Below, in pieces: positions 51,977 to 63,159 of a stretch of DNA of 64,000 nt. The notes below the pieces were generated by a model, which saw only the letters and a list, made by a program, of their open reading frames with translations, made no database searches and was not told the DNA's origin. This DNA comes from Mesostigma viride (taxonomy: Eukaryota > Streptophyta > Mesostigmatophyceae > Mesostigmatales > Mesostigmataceae): contig RPFO01000076.1 of the NCBI GenBank assembly GCA_009746045.1, forward strand, positions 4,457,775 through 4,521,774, given 5' to 3'. The translations under genes were made by a program, and so were the position numbers. How positions within the stretch are numbered: position 1 is the stretch's first letter; every line of letters begins with the position of its first letter.

Positions 51977-52418
51977 AAGACGAAGGACAACTGCCGAAAG
52001 CTGAAATGGAATGATGGTTGTATTAGCAATAATACAATGAGAGTAGTGTAAGCTTGAGGGCTCAGAATGGAACGTCTGGGCAAACTCTGGTCCTGCGGCA
52101 CTCCCCAGTGCTACGCCTATATGCCTATGGCAGTGCTACCTGCAGCACCTACCGGTGGACAACTGGACACTGCAATGCCATGCAACCACGTCACTAGCAA
52201 CCAGCTAAGACTCGGCCCGTCAGGCCCGGCTACACCGGACCTGGCGGGTCGATCTAGCACCTAGGAACAGTCTGGCACTAACTGCACGTCAGTCCACATG
52301 ACGCCTCAGTACCGTACGCCCTGCCGTACAGTACTGAGGTGTCCCGCTCAGCCGCGGTAGGCAATACGCGGCGCGCAGGCCGGAAATCCGTGTGTCAGCC
52401 TAAGCATCTCATCTAACT
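51977..52418 (-). repeat. E2 right LTR, remaining 442 bp
   Basis: With 22745-22760 completes a 458-bp LTR. Three transitions against the left LTR were found (A/G in CCAGTGG, CATGCGACC and ATGACACC). Confidence 0.9.
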
Positions 52419-52690
52419 GTTGTCCTTCGTGAATGGCACCCGGCGTGTGTTAATGATGAATTAGCACATATTAGCTAGGGTCATGGCAGTGTAGTATTGT
52501 TTCCTTCGTAGTACCCTGGTTTTATTCGGTATATGGCGTATTATAATGGAATGCATTGTTGAGAAGCAGCGTCGTCGCGTCCTAGGTATTATAGCCAATA
52601 TAGCTCCTCACTCCTAGGTATGTGCATCCTCACTAGTTTAGGTAAGGTTAGGCGAGGTGTTTGGGATAGAGTCGAGCCAGGGCGTAACAA
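52419..52690 (+). repeat. 3' fragment of a gypsy LTR related to E4
   Basis: Aligns by eye to the second half of the E4 LTR (GGCGTGTGTTAA, TAGCTAGGGTCATGGCAG, ATATGGCGTATTATAATGG, CTCACTAGTTTAGGTA) and ends CGTAACA at 52690. Well diverged. Its 5' half is missing where E2 begins. Confidence 0.75.
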
Positions 52691-52975
52691 TTACCCTATA
52701 TTAGCCCCTAGGGTAGAACTATGGCAATAAATTACCCACATTTACCCTTGGAGGGTAAAACACGGGTAATATTTAACCATTTCTACCTTGGAGGGTAAAA
52801 ACCAGGTAAAACCAAGTGCAAATGCAAGGTAAAACCAAATGCAAGGTAAAAAATTACCCCACAATTACCTTTTACCCCATTATTACCTTGAGGGTAATAA
52901 TTTTTTATCTTTTACCCCACTTTCACCTCATTTTACCCCACTATTACCCAAGTTCGAGCCCAGAGAGAGCTAGCT
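52691..52975. repeat. TTACC/GGTAA-rich low-complexity stretch
   Basis: Many copies of GAGGGTAAAA, AGGTAAAACCAA, TTTTACCCCA and ATTACCCCA on both strands, so it can fold. It starts directly after the LTR fragment. Class unknown; not a telomere repeat, since units are irregular. Confidence 0.65.
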
Positions 52976-55055
52976 GCATGCAGGTGACGCATGCATGCAT
53001 GCAGGGGACGCAAGAAAAGCCGGCCTCCCATGCAGGCGGATGAGCGTTACTTCCGTCGATCGCGCATGCATCATGTAATTACTTACCGAGACAAACCGGA
53101 AAAGTGCCAACCCCCGGTTGTCAAAGCTTTCAATCCAGTTCTAGCAACGTTAACGGTTTGACTACGATAAGTTTAGTCCGCAAAACTTGTCAGCCCGGCA
53201 CTGCGGCCGCCAACATGCAAGTGAATTCCTTCATTTCTTAATTATTCCAAAGGACAGAAAATTCGCTCTGATTAATGACATGAAAACGCCCATGCCGAAT
53301 ACATGAAAACAAAGCAGTGACCTCATGAAACAGAAAATTTTCCGCCATATTATTGGCCTAGTCCTCCGACATGCCGAGCAGCCTGAATTCACGTCGCCAT
53401 GCCCACCATGCTAGGGAAAAAAATGCGCGCATCGCTTTCCCCGGACGTTACACAGACGTTCACGTTTTGTCCGCGCCAAAATTTCGCACATGTTCCGTAA
53501 AGGGCGTGACGGAAACAGGATTCTGACCAAACGAATCAGATTTCGATCGGAAAAACCGCTGTCTGACCATGGTCTGACGCATCGAACTAAGAATCCCGAC
53601 TGATCTGTAATAAAAAACACCTGTCTGTAATTAGTGAAACTAATCTGTAATTACCGGGCCCCAACTTTACTAATCTGTAATTTTCTCTATTTAGATTAAT
53701 CCGACGGTGGAACCGGCTTTGACCAAAATATCTAAATTAATCCGACGGTGAAACCGGCTTTGAATATTTAAATTAATCTAAATGAATATTTAAGGGGACG
53801 TGGCGCGCCGAATATTTTCCGCGCGAAAAAATTCGCGGCACCGGCCGTACCGTGAAAAGTGGGTGCTCCGTGCGCGCACCACTTGCGGAAGTGGCCATGG
53901 CGACTGCGTTTAGGCGAAACTAGCAATGTAGGGCTAGAGAAATGCAAAAAAAATGATTGGATGTTGAAGACGATGATTTAATGATGTTGGATTGCGGCGG
54001 CAAGTGGCTGGTTTACAATATCGCTGCTTTCTTTTACTGCCATCGGCATGGGGGGTAATCTGCATTTTTTGGTCGCGCGGAATAAAATAGAATTCGTGAT
54101 TGCGGCAGTAAATTCTCAGTTTTGGGGGTCTTTTTGACCGTGAAGGATGCATTCATATCGGTAGCATCGAATTCTAAACCGAACGGGTGCTTTTTGCTAC
54201 ATTTTCGGCCATTCTCTGTAAGTATTTTTTCAGGCCTGCGCAGTGCATGTCGGAACCTTCCATGGAAGAACGGCCGTTGTTGCGCGCCTGGGCGAGGGAT
54301 CTACGAGGGCAAGGTATAGATTTGTGGCGACTGTTATCTACTATCAGTTCTTTCTTCGAAGAGCTCATCGTTCGAAGTTTTTTGCGTTCGTTTTGGTCAG
54401 TTTCCGCCAGTTAACTCTCCGTTGCTTGCCGTCGTGTTGACGAATACCTGGCAGCTTTAGCTTGTTTTCGTTGATGTCTTGATCAAATCCGCTTCAGTCT
54501 CAGCCGATAGATCCTAGGGAAGGCGTAAGGGATTTCATAGCACGTGTTCTGGCAAGGATGTTGTGCGTATGGACGCTTCTTGTTGTGTGATAGTGACGCA
54601 CCCTTTCCTCGCAGCGGCATCACAGCGGTCAGAAGCTGAACGGCCGCCACTGGTTTCTTTGCATTTTATCGTGCAGGGAAGGAATTTTTGAAATCGACGA
54701 TCATGTTGGAGATATTGCATTTGTGTGACTGCATGTAGATAGCTGCCATCATTGGTTTATTGGTTGGAGCTTTCCTTGTTATGATGATGTGACAAGACAG
54801 CAATATTGAGCCAACCATGGTTGACATGGTTGACTGCATACAAGCTTTGTATGCCATGATCTCCTTGGTTCCTTGCCCTCCATAGTTCCAGTTTGTTGCC
54901 CATGTCGGGTAGTGCAGTTAAGGAGTTGTTGCTGTGTTGGTAAGCTTGGTTGGCATAATATATAACCCTTACAATCTAACCTGGGAGAAACATAGAAAAT
55001 GCTGGTAATGCATGTTAGTGCCTGCATAATCATTATTGCTATTCACGTACTTATA
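52976..55055. other. Non-coding region, no gene supported
   Basis: 53690-53780 holds two copies of a ~42-bp repeat (ATTAATCCGACGGTGAAACC core). AT-rich duplications of ATCTGTAATTA occur at 53608-53685. ORFs here are short and lack motifs. Confidence 0.5.
53690..53780. repeat. 42-bp repeat array, left cluster
   Basis: Two units of TTAATCCGACGGTG(A/G)AACC + GGCTTTGA. The same units recur, in the same orientation, at 56527-56690, ~2.8 kb away. Confidence 0.85.
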
Positions 55056-55160
55056 AGTCTGGCCATGCTCGAGGGACGGTGAAGGAGTATGAGGTGCGTG
55101 GCCACCCCTTTGTACTTCACAACATATTCAGCATGGATTTGATCCATGTTGATGGCATGT
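55056..55160 (+). other. Possible exon fragment
   Basis: A frame reading GHARGTVKEYEVRGHPFVLH then NIFSMDLIHVDG, preceded by ATAAG and followed by GCATGTAAAG (donor-like). The protein has no match that I can name. It might belong with the PHD fragment 500 bp downstream. Confidence 0.25.
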
Positions 55161-55667
55161 AAAGTGTGATTGTGTTTACTTGCTTTCTGAGTGGTCCTTA
55201 GCGCCTTGTCAGGTAGTGAGTGGTCGTCTAGGAAACCCATCAGTGCGTGCCACAGTGACCCCCAACCTTGAGCATGTGTCGTCATCAGTGTGCTAGAGTT
55301 AATTATATGTGCTTTTGATCATAGATTTGCTGAGTTCTTAGCATGAAGTTTACAAGGTAACCTTGGGTAGAGTATAGTGTATGCTCTCTTGGCATGTATG
55401 CCTAGCGATCGTGTTGCTATGCTTGCGCTGGCAAGGTTGGCCATGCCGAGGGCAGGTGAGGGAAGATGTGGTGCCTAGCCGTTTGCTTATGTTTTGTGAT
55501 CGAGTGGGGCATGCTTTCTGGCTTTTTGGATGGAAAACAGCATGCCTAAGTGGCCATATACAAAGAAACCCCCCCTTAAGCTTATGTTCAGGTTTTAGCA
55601 CGCATAACCTTATTACTTGAGCAAGACTTGTCGGAATGACCTGTGTTAAGGGTGGCTGCCACGACGT

Positions 55668-55913
55668 GATGCAAAGGGAGGGGCAGGGGGCGATGGGGAA
55701 GGTAGTAGTGATGATGAGAATGATGTTGATAATATTCCTTGCCTTGCATGTGCTTCCCCGGATGAAATTGACGGTGTCCCTTTCCTGCTGTGCAGCACAT
55801 TCGGGTGCAAGGGAGGACTGCATGGGTGCTGCGCTGACCCCCCGTTGACTAAGGAGCCCAAGGGGGATTGGTTTTGCCCTGCCTGCCTTGTGCAGGATGC
55901 TTACAAGGGCTGA
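55668..55913 (+). pseudogene. PHD-finger coding fragment
   Basis: Open frame of 81 codons ending TGA at 55911. An acidic lead (EGSSDDENDVDN) is followed by a C4HC3 zinc finger: IPCLACASPDEIDG, PFLLCSTFGCKGGLHGCCAD, and DWFCPACLVQDAYKG. The C-x2-C, C-x4-C, H-x2-C and W-x-C-x2-C spacing is that of PHD fingers that read histone tails. There is no ATG, and a TAA lies 15 bp upstream, so this is an exon or captured gene piece. It is flanked by ~31-bp direct repeats (55613-55643, 55969-55999; core ACTTGTCGGAATGACCTG). Confidence 0.65.
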
Positions 55914-56805
55914 TATAGTGACATTTTCTGTTTTAGCGGGCATTTTTTTTAAAACACGTCTGACGCAATAACTTGAGCTAGACTTGTCGGAATGACCTGG
56001 GACTTGGAACACTGCTGTCCCCCTGTTAGCCGGAATTTTTGTTGATTTTGTGGCCTTATCGGAAGTGTTTATGATATGTATATTCCCAATGTCCGGTAAA
56101 AAATGACCTGTTTTGCGGGAAAATTAATAACTGTTCAAGGTTTTGCCATTTCCATGATGTAAATAGCTCAGCAAGCTACAAACTCAGGGAACTATATGAC
56201 CTTGATTTTTGGTAGCCAACAAATAAGTGCATTGGCTGGGGCATACTCAGCCCTAATTAGCGTCTTTTGCTATTTATAGCGCATTATTGGCGTATATATG
56301 GGGGTAGTACCCCCAACAAGTGCATGGACAACTCACTAGAGATGTTATTTAGTGCCCCCAATCATAATTCAGCATTGTGCAAATGAATTTCAAGTGATAT
56401 TAGCATATGTCAGATTTTTTGGGTTTTGGGGTGCCACCTCCCCTTAAATACTCGTGCCGCCAGGGCCTTTAACTCTGAAGTTTCAGTCTGAACTGGCCGC
56501 GTCTGCGTGCCAGAGCTTAGCTTGCAAAAAATATTTAGATTAATCCGACGGTGAAACCGGCTTTGACCAAAATATTTAGATTCATCCGACGGTGAAACCG
56601 GCTTTTACCAAAATATATAAATTAATCCGACGGTGAAACCGGCTTTGACCAAAATATCTAAATTAATCCGACGGCGACCGGTAAGCAGCCAAAAGTATTT
56701 AAATCATATTTTATTTATATTTGTCCAACCTGTGGTAAATTTTCTTGTTTTCGGACTCCCCCCCAATCCCCAATTCCCCATGGCCCAAGGAGGTTGGTAA
56801 ATGCG
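55914..56805. other. Non-coding region up to the duplicate
   Basis: No gene supported. 56527-56690 holds four ~42-bp repeat units (see separate entry). Confidence 0.5.
56527..56690. repeat. 42-bp repeat array, right cluster
   Basis: Four units of AT(T/C)AATCCGACGGTGAAACC + GGCTTTGACCAAAATAT. Direct orientation relative to the 53.7-kb cluster. Confidence 0.88.
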
Positions 56806-56952
56806 AAGAGTGAGCTAGATGGGTGTAAGTCGCCTGCTTCGCAGGAATATAAACCCTGCAACAAGCTCCTAGTTGTAGGCTTTCTCCTCTCTTATGTTAT
56901 GTCTGCTGGTCGACGGGTGGTTGGTTGTCCCATCACCCCCTCCGCAGCCGTC

Positions 56953-57455
56953 ATGTCGAGCCTACCCCCCCGCTGAAGAGCTCGCTGCGTCCGCCGCCCA
57001 CCACGACCCTGAGCTGTATTCGAGGCCCTTCCGGGCCGCTGGGTGTCGCGATCAAGTTACCCCGGGGTGGCGTTGTGACAAAAAGGCCGCCCTTCAAGGC
57101 CCAACATGCGGGCTTAGTAGGGCGGCCCTCTTCGGGGTCACGTGTAATGGTCTTCCCTGATGAGCCGCACCAGCTTTTGTCCCTGCACGGGTTCGACGTC
57201 CGGCACTGTTTTGTTCGGTGTGGTTCCAGACTGTCCCGCCTGGGACAGTAAGTGCGGTCTCCTCCGGTGCCTGCCCGTGTGTTTTCTCTCTACCTCTCTA
57301 CCCCATGTGGGCCGTACCTGCCTACGGGAGGTGTTCCTTGGCTTCCGGCTGAGGTAAAAGATGCTGTAGGTAGATGAGAAACCCCTGTTGACCTTTTACG
57401 GGCCGTAGAATTCATGGAGATAGCTGATCAGTCGGCGGAAATAGCGGTTAGTGGT
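56953..57455 (+). pseudogene. Noisy copy of E4 third ORF, part 1
   Basis: Corresponds to 38761-39249. Several indels break it into short frames; GTGGT at 57451-57455 precedes the E5 copy. Confidence 0.8.
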
Positions 57456-57480
57456 AGTTGTAATAACGAGTTGTAATAAG

Positions 57481-58105
57481 AGTTGTTGAGGGTGAGAAAT
57501 GCCACGATTCCGCCATGGTTCTTGCAGGAAGGTTGCCTTTATTAATAACAAGTGAAACACGACGTAAGTCACGTCACTTCCCAAGACTGCACGCAGCACA
57601 GACGACCAGGGTTCGGCAGTGCCAGAGAAACGTGCACAGCAAGAAACTGCGCCCGGTGTGACCAAAGTCACTCAATATAGCTTGCTAGGGACGCGTCCAA
57701 GTATTCAGCTGCACTGTCACAGCTGAACTGTCAATCAATTGATTACACAGACTCTGGCACGCCTTTGGCGCGCAGATCCTATCAATTGTCATCGCTAGTC
57801 CTGTGGACTATCCGTACACTAGTCAGCATCAATTGTCCTCTATAGGGTCCTGGAGGCTAACAGCAACGCCTCCTATCAATTGACCATCAAGTCCTGTACA
57901 AAGTCCCTGTCAACGTCCTGGGACTATCAAAGTTGACACTGTACATCCCTGTGGTCCGTACGCGCCCACAGTGCGCCCGGGTACTAGTCGGCACAAGCCT
58001 AGGAACGTCATAACTTTTTACGTTCCTAACCAATGAGGCGTTCAAGTGCCGTTGGAAAGAGCGTAACAATCTCTATCCTCTAACGTAAATCCTTTACGTT
58101 AAACT
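57481..58105 (-). repeat. Noisy copy of E5 left LTR
   Basis: AGTTGTTGAGGG... to ...TTTACGTTAAACT, compare 39274-39890. The 24-bp extension precedes it at 57456-57480. Confidence 0.85.
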
Positions 58106-59069
58106 ACAGGCCCTTCTTTCTTAGGGATCCAATCCCCTGCCAGGGACCCTTGAAGTGCTTGACATGTCCCTTCACTCCAGCTTGAAGCTTGAACAGATGT
58201 CTTTAATGGCCAATTGCCATTCCCCCATCCTTTCTTTTAAGGAACTGGAAAAGAAACAGAATCTGCCACAGGAAAACCATCCATGAGAAATGGGATAAAC
58301 CTATGGAAGTGGCATTACAGAGTACCACCAGATATTCAGAATAGCAGCCAAATTAAATACATAAGGTTAATTCTACTAGGTCTTCTCAGGAAATTAATAT
58401 CCATCACCTCGGGTAGAAGGCCTCCAGTACATATGACTTCTGGCGTGAGTTACATTATCCCAGATACTAATCCATAAACCCAGTACAATTTCAATATAAG
58501 TACGATAGCATACCATGGCATTAATACCACTTGAAACAAAGTAAGGCGTATTACAAAATAGTTTGCCTGTCATTCTCTCCAACAGGGGTCTAATTGGCGC
58601 GCGCGTCTCTACGGCGCCCGTCTACTTGCCAGATGGTAAACCTGCCACAGCAACAATGACAAAATGAAAACACATAGGCGAACAACTTAAATCCCTTGGC
58701 CACTGGGGAACTAGGGAAGTCTGAACAGGCAACACCTGAACAGGCCCAGCTTGTAGAAACCATAAATCCAGGAATCGAACCCCGCCTAACTAACCCCAGA
58801 ATAAAGGTTCCCAAAGACCATTGGTGAGAAGTATGTACAAATATACATTTCTTTTAAAATAGAATAACATGGTCTGGTAATGGCACCTGTCAACGCTTGT
58901 GTAGTAACAGCAATGAAACCTCCCCAGCCCAAACCTGGCTGTACCTGATTAAAATCAGAGTGGAGTGACCATGGTCCATGAGCCTTAGTACAGACTAAAA
59001 TACAGGTTATTATGCCAGTCACATATGCTACACTAACCACACATCTGCTCTACATCCTAACCATGCACC

Positions 59070-59870
59070 AGCTTAGACAGCTTGCGAGAATGGGTCCATC
59101 AGAAGACTGAAGAACCTTGTATGCACTGCGCCTTCTGCACTAGCTTTGGTCAAAAAGCAATCAGCAGGATCTGTCACCCCAGGGATATGCTCATATATTG
59201 GCCAGGAAGGACAACTCCTTTAGAAGGAGAATAAATCCAAGTCCCTAACTTCTGGCCAGGCTGCCTGTGCAGACAAAACTGCACCATCGGCCCCAGGATT
59301 CTGTTTTGAGATAGAGGGTAGAGCCTGAAGTGACTGCCAAGGAGTGTTAGAAGTCATATCTGATGAAGCTAACTCTTCAGATAAAAGGCTTCGCTGATAT
59401 GATGCCTTCACAAATAGCCCTGTCATTCTGCCAACATCACTGCTGACAGCCACCCGTTTGTGCATGCAGCGACTAAAACCAGCTCACCAAACTCCCAGGC
59501 GCCTTCTGTCTGCCAGCACTAAAGAGACCCTGCAGCCTCTTGTCCCCTGACCTTGGGGAGACCTGACCTGCTGTCCATTGAGTCTAACACCATACAGCGT
59601 CCATGCAATGGGTTGTGAATAAATCCACTCGCAGACAACAGAATGCCAGATGAAGCCCTGACCTGATCAGACCCACCTTGGCAGATCCTAGCTCCACCAG
59701 CGATGTAGCATCAAGGCAACCTGGCTTATGACATGAGGTCTGGCCTGGAAATGCCTGCCACCTCAGACGCAACCCTCAAAGGCCCCTCAAACCAAAGGAA
59801 CACAAGTGCTGGTGTGATGGTTGGAGGAAGGCTTGCTAATGGGGTCTCTTGATAATACATTGCCCGCACA
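59070..59870 (-). pseudogene. Noisy copy of E5 RNase H
   Basis: Corresponds to 40841-41584 with the KRVAVSSDV block visible; many indels. Confidence 0.8.
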
Positions 59871-60830
59871 CAGCAGCATACGCCATTCTCCCCCCTTCTT
59901 CACCAGTGTGGCCTCCATGCCCACAAACAGCAAGAGGCTCAATTCTCCACCTGCCATTGCTCCTCTACCCAGAGGAAACTTGGATGGACTTAATGATGGA
60001 GATCAGCTCCTTAAGCCACGACGTGGGGAGCTATCAGACTGTAGGTCATCCCGTGTAGGTGCAGCGAAGCATACACTGGCAGGCTTCCCATTGCCCCAGA
60101 AACAGACAGGGGTCTCAGGAGAGACCTTCACCAGGTTGCAATGCTCCCAAGTATTACAGGAAACGGTTTTGAGAGTCTCCCTCCAGATTATCTGGGCCAC
60201 GTTGGAACCTCAGGGAACCCTCCAGGCCCTTGAGGTATTTTAAGGGAGACTACCAGGTGTGAAGTCATGATCCCTTTCCATACAGGCAGGCACCCTGACA
60301 TAGGAAGGGCGTCGTGGCGCGCGTCGCCACTTTCCCTGTGCCACAATCTGCGAGCAGCTCCAGAAATGCCCTCTTGAGTCTAGCCACCGACACACCCCCC
60401 ACGGAGACTGGGAGCCATAAGTCCAAGCCCTTGTTGAGCAAAGGCCTAGAAATGACACACAGCAGCCAGCCTGCAAAAGTAATCATGCCAACATGCCAAG
60501 TGGGAGGGGGTATACAACCTCAGCAGTGCACTCAACGAGTGTACCCAATCTTGATACTTCATGATCAGGGTGGGGTGTCCAGTGGGCACTGGCCTTGACC
60601 AATGGTGGTGTTACGGTGGTGGTTTGACTGCCGTGCCAACTTCCTTTCATCTTGAATGACACAACTTGGACTTGGGAGTAGACGTCCTGTGCGAGATGTG
60701 AGGCAAGGTCAGAACTGACAGGATGTCCACGCATTTGGTTTCGTGGGAATCCAATTGGTGCCCTTCGCCGCAGGGATTTAAATCAAACCAGAGTGTGACT
60801 GGGCGACAGAAACATAAATGGGAGAGGACA
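59871..60830 (-). pseudogene. Noisy copy of E5 reverse transcriptase
   Basis: Corresponds to 41562-42341. Short in-frame islands such as WRETL and CFWGNGKP remain. Confidence 0.78.
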
Positions 60831-63050
60831 TTGAGCTTTCACCAGTGCCCTTCCGGTAGTTGAATATAGGGCTGTGTCCAGCAAGTGAGTGAAGGACCAA
60901 ATGCCCAGACTGCTTGGATGACTACAAGCTGCAGTATGAGGTCAATCAAACCAAGGGGCTCCTGCCCGCTGGCACACTTGCACACGGCTTAACCGTCCTG
61001 GGTTACTGCACGTGATAGGTGAGTGGTCCTGAAATTAATCATGGGACCTGACCAGGGCCACCCCTCGGCTTCCATTACGTGGCAGGAGAGAGGACGTGAT
61101 TCAACTTAGCCTCATCGCTGGCAAGGTAAAATTCTGCCCCAGAAGAGCAGGTCCTTGAATAGCCCTCCAAGACACAAAAAGCAGTGTCCTGTTCCAAGCG
61201 ATAGGAATGAAGACCTCGAACCCAAAGTATCCTTTTCACGTTACCCCGCCACTTAAGTCAGACACCAAACTGAAAATAGCTGGGTTTCAGACATGCTGTA
61301 CCCCTGCTGCAGCCCTGGTTCCCAATGATGGAAACCTGAGAATTAGTGTCTACCCCTAAGGCCAGTGTCCAGCCCCAGATTGCATGCCACCTGAGCTTGG
61401 TCACTGACCTCCTGGGCTGCTTCTTGGCCCTGTTGTAGAGCCCCAATCAAATCCCAGCCAAACTTGTCCCCTGGGCTTTGGTTGTGCCTTGGGCTTTGAC
61501 AGTTGACCCCCAGCTGTTTGACCTTTGCAGCCTGTTCAACAAGTACCTCTGCAACCTGGCCAGGGCTGACAAGATTCCCTGCCCACAGCAGAATGTGGTC
61601 GTTGCGTCAGTGGATGTCACTTGGGACCTGAAAAATCCTGCAGATCCTGTGAGCCTTGTGCCTCTGCCCTCATTCATCAGGTTAGGCCTTGACATATGAC
61701 CAACTCCACCGGTGTACATGCTTTGGTTTCGTCCTCCATCTGACCAGCATGGCGTGGCTAGCTTCAATCAACCTGGGTAACCACCCCGAAGGACGCGCGA
61801 AGCACCTAACCATCGTAATGCCGGATAGAGCGGAAGGCTAAGGTTCTTCCCAAGCTAATGGGACCTTCTGACCCACTTGTGGCTTCCAGCATCTTCAACC
61901 CGCGGTCCTTCTCCCTCAGCTTGGCAAAGGAATGCACATGGTTTGGCAGGAGTGGTTGGGGCACACGCACTCTGGCGCGAGCAACATAGGGGGTGGGATG
62001 ACACAAGAGCCATAAGATGATCCAGACCCTATTGGTCCGCTGGAACAAACATGAGACTGCCATCATAGTAGAAGTTAACCCTGGCTGTTCAGGCTGCTGC
62101 CTCCACGTTCCTCAGCCATGCACTCCCTGACAGTGGCAGGTGCCAAAGACAAGGGTACCCAGTCTTCAGAGATGATCATTTCTTGACCTCCTGGATTGCC
62201 CTCTCGATAAGCACCCCTGCTGCCATCGAGCTCGTCCCGGTGGTGTAACCAGCAACTCAGGAAGGGCTAGGATCACCCTTGAAAGAATGCTGAAACTGCA
62301 TGTTCCCACACTGGATGCCTTGTGGTAGGAAACTTGGCTCTTACATTCTTTGCCAGGGCAGCCAGCAAAGTACACGTGTTGATTGACCAAAGGTAGCAAG
62401 GTTAAATTGCTCCAGCACCTTGTTAGTTTTGTGTACCCTGTCCACGCACACCAAACAGTTTGCATGCCCCTGGATGTGTTTGGATATCACACTGCAGATC
62501 TAACCAATGCTTGAGGTAGAGCTTTGGCAATTGATTTCGCGCTGGGGCATGTCTGGGCCCCAGGACAAACTGGTCACTTTACACCGGAGTGGCAGCCTTG
62601 CTGAACGCCCTTTAAGAAGGGGTCGCTGCCCATCATCGGAAGGCAAAGTTTTTGACAAATGAAGTGGCCATGCCCAAACTATGTTGTGGATTCGGGCACC
62701 CCAACTCCTGGTTATCATCCGAGGAAGCAGTCCTCGGCACAGTCAGACTGTGCTGTTCCAGGTTGTCCCAGCATCACCAATTGCTGACTTCTCCTGTCTG
62801 ACTCAGAAGTCCTGAGTCACCCTGCTCCATGCCCAAAGCACCTGGACCGCAGCAGGGACCAAATGCCAATACCCAGGGCCTTCACACCCCTCTGTGGTTG
62901 TCACAAATCTGGTTTCTTCTCTCAAATGAGAGGTCACCCTCGTGCCCAGCACGAGGAATGCATGGGGTCAGACATTCTTTACAGGCTGCACCAGCTGTCA
63001 AGGACGTCTCATAGGAAGCCTGTACCTCTTGCGACCAGAGTATGACCTAG
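60831..63050 (-). pseudogene. Noisy copy of E5 integrase-protease
   Basis: Corresponds to 42317-44359. VDTNSQVSIIG remains legible at ~61340-61380. Confidence 0.8.
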
Positions 63051-63159
63051 GCCGCCAACAACTGAACCTGGAGATCACCTCTTGTTGCCCAGATATAAAA
63101 ATCTGCAATTGGACGCACCTGAAGCCTCACCCTTGGTGAATTAAGCCGTGTGTAGGGGT

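Larger units (their letters stand above)
12856..52418 (-). mobile_element. E2: copia-like LTR retrotransposon with nested insertions
   Basis: LTRs of 458 bp: left 12856-13313; right 22745-22760 plus 51977-52418, split by E3. Ends are AGTTGG...CTAACT. Pol reads on the minus strand. A purine-rich tract next to the left LTR (GAAAGGAAAACATAATGGG) and a TGGACTGAAAAG primer-site candidate next to the right LTR agree with this. The own length without insertions is ~8.9 kb. The two LTRs differ at three sites that I found. No target duplication: ATTCC flanks the left end and GTTGT the right, and the flanks are viral gene on one side and a gypsy LTR on the other. Confidence 0.85.

Noticed and set aside
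52691-52975. Telomeric or interstitial telomere repeat
   Set aside because: Units are irregular (GGGTAAAA, AGGTAAAACC), not a fixed tandem telomere motif.
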